64,000 bases of DNA from Erpobdella octoculata (lineage: Eukaryota > Annelida > Clitellata > Hirudinida > Erpobdellidae): assembly GCA_963978895.1 (NCBI GenBank), contig OZ022241.1, forward strand, positions 25,351,573 to 25,415,572, written 5' to 3'. This document shows positions 52,444 to 64,000 of this stretch, in pieces. The translations under genes and the position numbers were made by a program. Below the pieces are notes generated by a model. It saw only the letters and a list, made by a program, of their open reading frames with translations, was not told where the DNA came from and did no database searches. Numbering within the stretch: position 1 is the first letter of the stretch; every line of letters begins with the position of its first letter.

Positions 52444-53852
52444 AGAACACTGTAGTTTCAATTGGATTTTAGGAACCGTTTGAGTTTGTTTATAATAAAC
52501 AAATTGGTATGTTGAAAAAAATAAAAAATAAATGTTTGCAAACAATATCAAACAAAGTAATTCAATTTTTAAATTTGCGTTTTTATTATTATATATTTAA
52601 ACAAGTTTTTGTTATAAATAAACACGCGGACTTGTGGAATCGCTCACTTTAATCTCAGTTTTGTGAAGAATTGCCGCAATAATAAGGGAAAATCTTCTGT
52701 ACAAAATCTTATTATTCACTATTATAACAATATCTAAGTTATTATTAGTTATTTCAGCTATTATTTTCGAAGAAAAAAAATTGTTAAAATTTTCGAGTAG
52801 TTTGATGTTACTTCTGTGCCGACCTTAATCTCGAAACTGCAAAAAGCGTTTACGCCTATACTAAAACACTAAAATATACAAAATTAATTATTTTAAAAGA
52901 TTAACTAAAACTTTATTATGTATATTAAATGAATATTTTAAAAAAATTTGAATACAATCGTTATATTCCAGTAATTTGATAGTAAAATGAAATGGCTAAA
53001 ATGGTTCCGTAAATCCAATAATTTGAATTGCAGTTTTCTGCTATAAATGCTATTTTGAAAAAAAAACAAATTTACATAATTGTTTTGCTTCATTGATCAG
53101 TAGTACCTACATGAAAAACAAATGCTACTGTAAATAAAATAATCATTATTATAATGGTTCAAACAATTTAAAGCACGATGTTTACGATGCTTAAAATCCA
53201 CTTTACTTTTTTATAATAATTTTTAAAGAATTCTGTGTTTTGTCTGCTGGTTGTCATATTTTAAATATTTGATGGAAAAATGCATTTGACTTTATAAAAG
53301 TTCTTAGTTTCACTTATATGACTAAGAAATGCTTATGTTCCAGTTTACGATTATCTAAAAACCGGGTTCTGGTTCATGGCTTTTAAATTTTAAGATTTTC
53401 AATTTACAAAAATTTCATTTAAATAGCACCAATTTATAAATTTTTTTCTATATAAACTTCATCGCCGGCCTTTCTTGCTTGTATGCAGAACTTAAAAGTG
53501 AAATTTAACTAACTTTCCGTTATCCAATTAAGCTGAAAATTTTAATGTATATTATTTTTTAAAAATTTTCTGAAATTTTTGTTTTACTTTTTAATTTAAA
53601 AAAATTATCTAAGTTTTGAAAAAGCAATAATTCAAACGTTAATAAATTAATAAATAAACTTATAAAAAAAACTTTCATTAAAAAAGTTCTGCATTTAATG
53701 AAAAATCGCCGAATCATAATAAATGTAATAAGGAATTTGTGAAAAAACCTGGATTTTATGGCTAACTTGTTTGTTTTAGGAGAAATACATGGGTATGAGA
53801 TCAGACTTGTTATATTTTGTCAAACTGCACACTTTCCCAACATAATGACATT

Positions 53853-53987
53853 CAGTGGCGTAGCGAAGGGAGGCAGGGAGGGGCATCTGCTCCCGGGCGC
53901 CAGGCTTTGGGGCGCAAAAAAGCAAAAGAAAAGACAACAATTTTTATACCTTGCCCCCGGGCGCCAGATACTCTCGCTACGCCACTG
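53853..53987. mobile_element. hAT MITE (copy A)
   Basis: CAGTGGCGTAGCGAAG...CTCGCTACGCCACTG with an internal CCCGGGCGCCAG repeat in inverted sense, flanked by ATGACATT and ATGACACT. 135 bp. Confidence 0.9.
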
Positions 53988-54114
53988 ATGACACTACACG
54001 ATCCGACCCAAATATATTTTAAATATAGTTGTTTTAATAACATGGATTTGTGACTTTCTAATTACAACTAATTAAACACAATTAATTTATTATTGCATAA
54101 AATGTTTTTTAGGT

Positions 54115-54295
54115 GCTAGGTTAGCTGAGTTGGTAGAGTGTTATCCTTAAATGTGAGAGCTTCACGGTTCGACTCCCACTTACTGCCTAGTACCTCTTGT
54201 AAACGGAAATCTTAGTGGGTAAAATCGTTCTCTCCATGGGGCATGAACAGCGCCTTTGAAATCTGGAAAAGGCGCTATATAAACTATCAAAAACA
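54115..54295 (+). repeat. tRNA-headed SINE (copy A)
   Basis: GTTAGCTGAGTTGGTAGAGT (A box), CACGGTTCGACTCCC (B box), and a body ending GCGCCTTTGA...GGAAAAGGCGCTATATAAAC, a conserved SINE tail motif also seen in other animals. Confidence 0.75.
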
Positions 54296-55324
54296 ACCCG
54301 ATCTACCACGGGGGTTTAAAACGCTAGACTCGACGTGTAGACTATGGAGGGAAAATTACAAGGTTGACTTTTTAGATTCATAAGTTTTAAATAATTTAGT
54401 TCGGGTTTCGAATTTTTTAAAAACCCGTTTTTTATTTTATGAAATGTGCACCAGGTAAAGATGTCACTCTATTAACCTTTTGGATTCTAAAACTTTATTG
54501 CATCAACTGTTCAGTAAAATGTTTTGTCTGCACCTATTCTAGATTCAGAATTTTAATTTTTCAAGCAATTCAATAATTAATAAAAAATTAAATGGCTAAT
54601 TTTAAAACAATTTAAAACTATTGAGTGATAGAAAACAAAGCTAAAGCTAAGTCAGCTAAGATTGTGACTATGATGATGAGGTAATTAAATAAAATACTAT
54701 GAAAACAAATTGAAAATAAATGAAGAAAATTTAATGATTGAATTACTAATCAACAGGATTTGATTGATAAGTGATTTGAAATGAATAAAATTAGATGATT
54801 ATAAAGTGTCTTAGACAATTTAATTGCTTTATCTTTTGACGATGCTGCTCAAATCATAGAACTAGTATTCAAAGAATGAAGCAATTTGTGATCGATAAAA
54901 TTTCTGGAGATAATTAAATATTATCATCAATAATTTTTAAATTGAGAAAGAGCATAAATTATAAAGACTTAGTTCAAAAACGTTTTGCTAGTGAAATAAG
55001 TCAGCAATATTTAAATCAAATTAGTTTTAAAAAATGTACAAAAGCTTTCATGGTGAGTTGAAACAAAATGTTCAAAAGCAACACATGAAGCTTAACACAA
55101 AGCTTACACACTAAAAAGGAAGCTGAAACTAACTTTTCAAAAGGCTTACACACTCAGACTAAGCTAAAAAATGTACAAAAAAATAAACAAGAAGCTTATA
55201 AAAATGGATAAAAACAGCTTCACACTAAGCTTTACAAATATACAAAACGTTATATGTGAAGCTTAAAAAGTGTACAAAAACTAAAATTATATACGATGAA
55301 TATACATTCATTTATAAGAAAAGG

Positions 55325-55471
55325 TTATAGGCATGTAGATGTGCTATAAATGTCATTTATGATATCCTTAAACAAAATAGCATTTGACTGTAGAGAATTA
55401 ATTTCTGCAGCTTCGCTTGAATTAACCATATTCTTTGCAGTTTTCTTTCTTTTAAGATGATTTTGTGTTTT
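55325..55471 (-). CDS. Unidentified gene, last exon, copy A (intact)
   Basis: Acceptor ...TTTTTTCAG. 48 residues (KTQNHLKRKKTAKNMVNSSE then AAEINSLQSNAILFKDIIND IYSTSTCL) and TAA at 55325-55327. Basic start, Ser/Asn-rich middle, no known domain. Copy B has a 10-bp deletion here. Confidence 0.75.
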   Translation of the reverse strand, partial: KTQNHLKRKKTAKNMVNSSEAAEINSLQSNAILFKDIINDIYSTSTCL

Positions 55472-55714
55472 CTGAAAAAATGAATTAAAGCATTATACAC
55501 AAAAGCTTACACTTGAACCTCAATTTTTGCTTATTGTTGTAATATTAATGTGTTTTGCATTGAAAAAGATTTTGCACAAAAATAACTAAACATTTGATGC
55601 AGTTGAAAACTTCATAACATTATTTATTTATCAATTGCATTCTGGCCATAAAATATACATGAATAAATAAACTTATAAAAAGCCATTATAAATGCTATAA
55701 TAAAGTGATTTCAC

Positions 55715-55771
55715 CTTGTTATCATGATGATGTACTATAAATACTTCATTTTCTTCTGATTTTTCATCATC
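55715..55771 (-). CDS. Unidentified gene, exon 3 of visible part, copy A
   Basis: A 57-nt phase-0 exon with acceptor ...TTAATAG and donor GTGAAA. It encodes DDEKSEENEVFIVHHHDNK. Confidence 0.75.
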
Positions 55772-55842
55772 CTATTAACATTATCATGAATTATGACTAT
55801 TGAACATTCAATTGAGTTATTTTAAAGAAAGGTAAGTTCTAC

Positions 55843-55988
55843 CTCACTGTCAGGATTTAAAAATAAGAGATCTGATTTTTCTGATATGTTGTCATCCTTG
55901 ATAAAATGAATATCATAAGAATTAAAAAAAGGTTTTTCTAAAGATAGCTTTTTGCCAAATATATCAAGTATCTCGATATCCTTTCTAA
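55843..55988 (-). CDS. Unidentified gene, exon 2 of visible part, copy A
   Basis: 146 nt, acceptor ...GAAAAAG, donor GTAGAA. RKDIEILDIFGKKLSLEKPF followed by FNSYDIHFIKDDNISEKSDL. Phase fits both neighbours. Confidence 0.75.
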
Positions 55989-56152
55989 CTTTTTCACAAT
56001 GGGGAAAAAGTTAACTCAATATTAATAAAAAAAACCTAATCAATTTTATTAAAAAAAGAAAAGTATTAATGTGATATCCAAAAATAGACTACTGACATTT
56101 ATTCCAAGAATTAAATTATACAAATTAGAATAACAAAGCTAAATAATCCTAC

Positions 56153-56299
56153 AAGCACATTTTTCTTCACTTTTTTCTATTTTCTTCTTTTTGTCTATCA
56201 TTAAAGAAGCTTCTCTCTTTTTAGGTTTTTTTGAATAATTTCTTCAGAGAGTTCTGATTTATTTTCATCAATATCCAATTTTGTAATATGAATAATAAA
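56153..56299 (-). pseudogene. Unidentified gene, exon 1 of visible part, copy A (frameshifted)
   Basis: FIIHITKLDIDENKSELSEE followed by IIQKN, then a one-base deletion relative to copy B (147 versus 148 nt) that brings in stops near KREKLL. Acceptor ...ATTTTTCAG, donor GTAGGA. The encoded segment is charged and Lys/Glu-rich. I do not recognise the protein, and upstream exons were not found. Confidence 0.7.
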
Positions 56300-56559
56300 C
56301 TGAAAAATAAAAAATAGTTAATTCTGTGGTTATAATATATTTGCAATGCAAGATAAGACAAGATAGCTAAGTTCTGTTAACTATTAACTTAAACCACTAA
56401 TTGACTATACTACTATACTATACTTTATACTAATACTATTTACTAGTATACACAAAAATAATTGATGCAATAAAACAAATTGAAAATTAACTAATAATAA
56501 ATTATATTTGATTGAATTTTTAAAACACTGACGAATCAATTCATTGAATAATAACGCGG

Positions 56560-58216
<1,657 letters not shown>

Positions 58217-59618
58217 AGAACACTGTAGTTTCAATTGGATTTTAGGAATCGTTTGACTTTGTTTATAATAAACAAATTGGTATGTTGAAAAAAATAAAAA
58301 ATAAATGTTTGCAATCAATATCAAACAAAGTAATTCAATTTTTTAATTTGCGTTTTTATTATTATATATTTAAACAAGTTTTTGTTATAAATAAACACGC
58401 GGATTTGTGGAATCGCTCACTTTAATCTCAGTTTTGTGAAGAATTGCCGCAATAATAAGTGAAAATCTTCTGTACAAAATCTTATTATTCACTATTATAA
58501 CAATATTTAAGTTATTATTAGTTATTTCAGCTATTATTTTCGAAGAAAAAAAATTGTTAAAATTTTCGAGTAGTTTGATGTTACTTCTGTGCCGACCTTA
58601 ATCTCGAAACTGCAAAAGCGTTTACGCCTATACTAAAACACTAAAATATACAAAATTAATTATTTTAAAAGATTAACTAAAACTTTATTGTGTATATTAA
58701 ATGAATATTTAAAAAAAATTTGAATACAATCGTTATATTCCAGTAACTTGATAGTAAAATGAAATGGCTAAAATGGTTCCGTAAATCCATTAATTTGAAT
58801 TGCAGTTTTCTGCTATAAATGCTATTTTGAAAAAAAACCAATGTACAAAATTGTTTTGCTTCGTTGATCAGTAGTACCTACATGAAAAACCAATGCTACT
58901 GTAAATAAAATAATCATTATTATAATGGTTCAAACAATTTAAAGCACGATGTTTATGATGCTTAAAATCCACTTTACTTTTTTATAATAATTTTTAAAGA
59001 ATTCTGTGTTTTGTCTGCTGGTTGTCATATTTTAAATATTTGATGGAAAAATGCATTTGACTTTATAAAAGTTCTTAGTTTCACTTATATGACTAAGAAA
59101 TGCTTACGTTCCAGTTTACGATTATCTAAAAACCGGGTTCTGGTTCATGGCTTTTAAATTTTAAGATTTTAAATTTACAAAAATTTCATTTAAAAAGTAC
59201 CAATTTTTAATTTTTTTATATAAACTTCATTGCCGGCCTTGCTTGCTTGTATGCAAAACTTAAAAGTGAAATTTAACTAACTTTCCGTTATCTAATTAAG
59301 CTGAAAATTTTAATATATTATTTTTTGAAAATTTTCTGAAATTTTTGTTTTACTTTTTAATTTAAAAAAAAATTATTTAAGTTTTGAAAAAGCAATAATT
59401 CAAACGTTAATAAATTAATAAATAAATTTATAAAAAACTTTCATTAAAAAAATTTTGCATTTAATGAAAAATCGCCGAATCATAATAAATGTAATAAGGA
59501 ATTTGTGAAAAAACCTGGATTTTATGGCTAACTTGTTTGTTTTTGGAGAAATACATGGGTATGAGATCAGAGTTGTTATATTTTACCAAACTGCACATTT
59601 TCCCAACATAATGACACT

Positions 59619-59754
59619 CAGTGGCGTAGCGAAGGCAGGCAGGGAGGGGCATCTGCCCCCGGGCGCCAGGCTTTGGGGCGCAAAAAAGGAAAAAAAAAGA
59701 CAAAAAAATTTTATATCTTGCCCCCGGGCGCCAGATACTCTCGCTACGCCACTG
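59619..59754. mobile_element. hAT MITE (copy B)
   Basis: Same element as 53853-53987, with a perfect ATGACACT duplication (59611-59618, 59755-59762). It therefore inserted before the segmental duplication. Confidence 0.92.
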
Positions 59755-59884
59755 ATGACACTACACGATCCGACCTAAATATATATTAAATATGGTTGTT
59801 TTAATAACATGGATTTGTGATTTTTTAATTACAACTAATAAAACACAATTGAAATTGACTTATTATTGCATCAAATGTTTTTTA

Positions 59885-60070
59885 GGTGCTAGGTTAGCTG
59901 AGTTGGTAGAGTGTTATCCTTAAATGTGAGAGCTTCACGGTTCGACTCCCACTCACTGCCTAGTAGCCCATGTAAGCGGAAAACTTAGTGGGTAAAATCG
60001 TTCTTTCCGTGGGGCATGAACAGCGCCTTTGAACTCTGGAAAAGGCGCTATATAAACTATCAAAAACAAC
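59885..60070 (+). repeat. tRNA-headed SINE (copy B)
   Basis: Counterpart of 54115-54295 with the same A box, B box and GGAAAAGGCGCTATATAAAC tail. Confidence 0.75.
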
Positions 60071-61172
60071 AAAAAAAACAACCCGATCGACCAAGGAGGC
60101 TTAAAACGCTAGACTCGACGTGTAGACTATGAAGGGAGAATCACAAGGTTGACTTTTTAGATTCATAAGTTTTAAATGATTTAGTTCGGGTTTCGAATTT
60201 TTTAAAAACCTGTTTTTGGGTTCCCAACTTAAAAACTTGTAGGCTTTAAACCCACAAAATTTTAATTGGAGTAGTACATAAAAATTTATTTTATGAAATG
60301 TGCACCAGGTAAAGATGTCACTCTATTAACCTTTTGGATTCTAAAACTTTATTGCATCAACTGTTCAGTAAAATGTTTTGTCTGCACCTATTCTAGATTC
60401 AGAATTTTAATTTTTCAAGCAATTCAATAATTAATAAAAATTAAATGGCTAATTTTAAAACAATTTAAAACTATTGAGTGATAGAAAACAAAGCTAAAGC
60501 TAAGTCAGCTAAGATTGTGACTATGATGATGAGGTAATTAAATAAAATACTATGAAAACAAATAGAAAATAAATGAAACAAATTTAATGATTGAATTACT
60601 AATCAACAGGATGAGTGATTTGAAATGAATAAAATTAGATGATTATAAAATGTCTTAGACAATTTAATTGCAGCTTTATCTTTTGACGATGCTGCTCAAA
60701 TCATAGAACTAGTATTCAAAGAATGAAGCAATTTGTGATCGATAAAATTTCTGGAGATAATTAAATATTATCATCAATAATTTTTGAATTAAGAAAGAGC
60801 ATAAATTATAAAGACTTAGATCAAAAACTTTTTGCTAGTGAAATAAGTCAGCAATATTTAAATCAAATTAGCTTAAAAAAATGTACAAAAGCTTTCATGG
60901 TGAGTTGAAACAAAATGTTCAAAAGCAACACATGAAGCTTAACACAAAGCTTACACACTAAAAAGGAAGCTGAAACTAACTTTTCAAAAGGCTTACACAC
61001 TCAGACTAAGCTAAAAAAATGTACAAAAAAATAAACAAGAAGCTTATAAAAATGGATAAAAACAGCTTCACACTAAGCTTTACAAATATACAAAACGTTA
61101 TATGTGAAGCTTAAAAAGTGTACAAAAACTAAAATTATATACGATGAATATACATTCATTCATAAAAAAAGG

Positions 61173-61309
61173 TTATAGGCATGTAGATGTGCTATAAATG
61201 TCATTTATGATATCCTTAAACAAAATAGCATTTGACTGTAGAGAATTAATTTCTGCAGCTTCGCTTGAATTAACCATATTCCTTGCAGTTTTCTTTCTTT
61301 TTGTGTTTT
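61173..61309 (-). pseudogene. Unidentified gene, last exon, copy B (10-bp deletion)
   Basis: 137 nt against 147 in copy A. A deletion just after the acceptor shifts the frame within the first six residues. Confidence 0.75.
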
Positions 61310-61552
61310 CTGAAAAAATGAATTAAAGCATTATACACAAAAGCTTACACTTGAACCTCAATTTTTGCTTATTGTTGTAATATTAATGTGTTTTGCATTG
61401 AAAAAGATTTTGCACTAAAATAACTAAACATTTGATGCAGTTGAAAACTTCATAACATTATTTATTTATCAATTGCATTCTGGCCATAAAATATACATGA
61501 ATAAATAAACTTATAAAAAGCCATTATAAATGCTATAATAAAGTGATTTCAC

Positions 61553-61609
61553 CTTGTTATCATGATAATGTACTGTAAATACTTCATTTTCTTCTGATTT
61601 TTCATCATC
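61553..61609 (-). CDS. Unidentified gene, exon 3, copy B
   Basis: 57 nt. DDEKSEENEVFTVHYHDNK, with two substitutions relative to copy A; splice sites kept. Confidence 0.7.
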
Positions 61610-61680
61610 CTATTAACATTATCATGAATGATGACTATTGAACATTCAATTGAGTTATTTTAAAGAAAGGTAAGTTCTAC

Positions 61681-61826
61681 CTCACTGTCAGGATTTAAAA
61701 ATAAGAGATCTGATTTTTCTGATATGTTGTCATCTTTGATAAAATGAATATCATAAGAATTAAAAAAAAGTTTTTCTAAAGATAGCTTTTTGCCAAATAT
61801 ATCAAGTATCTCGATATCCTTTTTAG
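61681..61826 (-). CDS. Unidentified gene, exon 2, copy B
   Basis: 146 nt with sites matching copy A. The first residues read SKKDIEILDIFGKKLSLEK. The acceptor (AAAAAAG/CT) is clearer here than in copy A and supports the border. Confidence 0.7.
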
Positions 61827-61954
61827 CTTTTTTCACAATGGGGAAAATGTTAACTCAATATTAATAAAAAAACCTAATCAATTTTATTAAAAAAAGAAAA
61901 ATATTAATGTGATATCCAAAAATAGACTACTGACATTTATTCCAAGAATTAAAT

Positions 61955-63268
61955 TCAATCAATCAATCAATCAATTTTTATTTGTATAGCGCTATTTCCG
62001 CAGTGTTCAATAGCGCTCGGTCGTGAACTTAGTAAACAGATATGTTTTAAGTCCACGACGGAAAACTGTGAGAGAAGTAGAGTTAGTAAGAGAAGAAGGA
62101 AGAGAGTTCCAGAGATAGGGACCAGAGTAGGAGAAAGAGCGTTTAGCAAAAGAATGCTTAATAGTGAAGATGCGAGAGTGATTACGAGAAGAAGAACGAA
62201 GACCAGACTTAGGAGGGATATGTATTAAATTAGTTAAGTAGAGAGGAGAAAGGCAATTTTTTATTTTGTACATTATTAAACAGATTTTAAAAATCACCCT
62301 ATATCTGAGAGGAAGCCAATGGAGAAGAACAAGAGATGGAGAGATGTGAGAGGAGTAGGAGGTGCGAGAAACTAAGCGAGCAGCCGAGTTGAAGGCTTTA
62401 GAGAGAGGATAGAGGGTAGTGTCAGGAAGACCATAGTATAGAGAATTGCAGTAGTCAATTCGAGACAGGACAAGAGAAGAGACTAGAAGTTGCAGCGAAG
62501 GATCATCCAGAAGTGGACGAAGCTGCTTAATACGGCGAAGATGAAAGTAGCAGGATTTAGTAACAGAAGTAATTTGGGGGGTTAGCGACAAGTTAGAGTC
62601 AAAGAGAAAACCTAAGCTACGAATCAAGGGAGAAGGAGAAATGGAAAGAGAAGATGGTGGTGGCAAAACCAAAGGAAGAAGATTTAGGGATTTAGAGGAC
62701 TTGTTGAAATAGATTAGTTCAAACTTGTCAGGATTAAGTTTAAGACACATAGAAGAACTCCAGGATATAATAGATTGAAGGCAGGCAGCTATTTTGTTAA
62801 GAACAGACTCAAGAGAAGAGTTAGAGAAAGTAGAATAGACATAAGAGTCATCGGCATACATTTGGCTATTGAGAGAGTGAGAAGATATAATATGAGGAAG
62901 TTCAGAAGTATAGAGAATAAACAGTAAAGGACCAAGAATAGACCCTTGAGGGACACCGTAGCTCAGAGTTACAGGAGTAGATTTAGAAGATTCAATAGAA
63001 ACATAGGAATATCTACCAGATAGATAAGATTTAATCCACCGGAGAGCATCGCTAGTTATATTAAAAGATTTATCAAGTACATCCAACAACAGTGAGTGAT
63101 CAACTGTATCAAATGCAGATGAATAATCAAGACAAAGAAGAAGGGTAGAGAGGCCAGAGTCAGAAGAAACAATAAGGTCTTATGAAGCTTAAGTAGAGCA
63201 GTTTCAGTAGAGTGGCCAGGTCTGAAGCCAGATTGAGAAGAGGGAAGAAGTGAGAAAGCAGTTAGAAT
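61955..63268 (-). mobile_element. L2/CR1-type LINE, 5'-truncated, in copy B only
   Basis: The 3' end carries a (CAAT)n tail at 61955-61975 and AGCGCTATTTCCGC. The left flank AGAATTAAAT and right flank AGAATTAGAAC resemble a target duplication. The empty site is preserved in copy A (CCAAGAATTAAATTATACAA, 56104-56123). Confidence 0.9.
62007..63268 (-). pseudogene. LINE reverse transcriptase (L2/CR1-type)
   Basis: From about 63268: QSGFRPGHSTETALLKLH, a frameshift near 63180, then DLIVSSDSGLSTLLLCLDYS and SAFDTVDHSLLLDVLDK. The long frame to 62007 contains LSYGVPQGSILGPLLFILYT, QMYADDSYVYSTF (catalytic YADD), LGFLFDSNLSL and the C-terminal LVLLHWLPLRYRVIFKICLI block. The order is that of L2/CR1/Crack-like LINEs. 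The endonuclease domain is missing. Confidence 0.92.
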
Positions 63269-63305
63269 TAGAACAAATTAGAATAACAAAGCTAAATAAT
63301 CATAC

Positions 63306-63453
63306 AAGCAAATTTTTCTTCACTTTTTTCTATTTTCTTCTTTTTGTCTATCATTAAAGAAGCTTCTCTCTTCTTTAGGTGTTTTTGAATAATTTCATCA
63401 GAGAGTTCTGACTTATTTTCATCAATATCCAATTTTGTAATATGAATAATAAA
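63306..63453 (-). CDS. Unidentified gene, exon 1 of visible part, copy B (intact)
   Basis: 148 nt. FIIHITKLDIDENKSELSDE, then IIQKHLKKREASLMIDKKKK and IEKSEEKFA plus one base. Acceptor ...ATTTTTCAG, donor GTATGA. It lacks the one-base deletion of copy A. Confidence 0.75.
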
Positions 63454-64000
63454 CTGAAAAATAAAAATAGTTAATTCTGTGGTTATAATAAATTTCCAAT
63501 GCAAGATAAGACAAGATAGCTAAGCCCTGTTAACTATCTATTAACTTAAACCACTAATTGACTATACTACTATACTATACTTTATACTAATACTATTTAC
63601 TAGTATACACAAAAATAATTGATACAATAAAACAAATTGAAAATTAACTAATAATAAATTATATTTGATTGAATTTTTAAAACACTGACGAATCAATTCA
63701 TTGAATAATAACGCGGAACCCCTAAAGTTATAACTATTACCCAGCCGGCAGCCGAGGCAATAAGCGGTAAAAGTGCTGTTGTCCCGTCGGTTTTGCCAAA
63801 ACGATTTATTCCTCTATTAATTAATAAAGATGTATATATTTTCTAAAGGTTTTAAACATATGTTTTGATTTTTTTTTATAGATGTACATATATTCTAATG
63901 ATTTTGTAATTTACTTTGATTTTTTTTCAGTAGGTATTTTCTAAAGGTTTTTGGCAAATGTTTTGATTTTTATATAGATGTACATATATTCTAAAGATTT

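Noticed and set aside
54115..54190. Functional tRNA gene
   Set aside because: A and B boxes are present, but the cloverleaf is not closed and the sequence continues into a SINE body that is duplicated in copy B.

Overview
This is a strongly AT-rich, intron-containing animal genome segment. It carries multi-exon genes with GT-AG introns and tRNA-derived SINEs. It also carries hAT, piggyBac, Helitron, Penelope-like, Gypsy and L2/CR1-type elements, and very long (TA)n and (ATT)n microsatellites. The sequence fits an aquatic invertebrate, but I cannot name the phylum from it. Most long open frames are not genes: (TA)n reads as IYIY and (ATT)n as poly-Leu or poly-Asn.

Host genes. Ten phase-compatible exons on the minus strand (35250 down to 5740) encode an uninterrupted 327-codon stretch of NCKAP1/HEM (Nap1), a WAVE-complex subunit. 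They match roughly residues 40-370 of the ~1,130-residue animal protein. The first exon and the C-terminal two thirds lie outside the window or were not found. Introns are either 59-107 bp or 5-8.5 kb, and the long ones hold the mobile DNA. A second, unidentified minus-strand gene ends at 55325 and lies inside a direct tandem duplication of about 5.8 kb (copy A from 52.44 kb, copy B from 58.22 kb to beyond the window). Each copy carries a different frameshift, so neither is intact as read.

Layout. 0-14 kb: Penelope-like (PLE) leader copies with hammerhead ribozymes, Helitron ends, SINEs, a Gypsy LTR-gag remnant, two acidic repeat-coding relics and a LINE fragment. 14-20 kb: NCKAP1 exons, a LINE endonuclease fragment and small TIR elements. 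20-28 kb: an internally deleted piggyBac, then a 6.4-kb Gypsy with 228-bp LTRs and an AATAC duplication, whose gag is split by a 1.74-kb long-TIR element carrying a broken ULP1-protease/PHD-finger gene. 29-35 kb: a composite Helitron, two hAT elements and NCKAP1 exons. 36-40 kb: a piggyBac and a ZMYM1-like hAT. 41-52 kb: a hammerhead, hAT and MULE fragments, and several TIR elements, one with telomere-like repeats. 52-64 kb: the tandem duplication, with an L2/CR1-type LINE inserted only in copy B.

The most unusual features are: (1) a dispersed PLE-associated hammerhead family with one shared extra base in its core; (2) the ULP1-PHD long-inverted-repeat element inside Gypsy gag; (3) a GC-rich ~18-bp minisatellite shared by three different mobile elements; (4) a 1.3-kb insertion with minisatellite inverted arms and an 8-bp target duplication that splits a PLE copy; and (5) the tandem-duplicated gene with different lesions in each copy.
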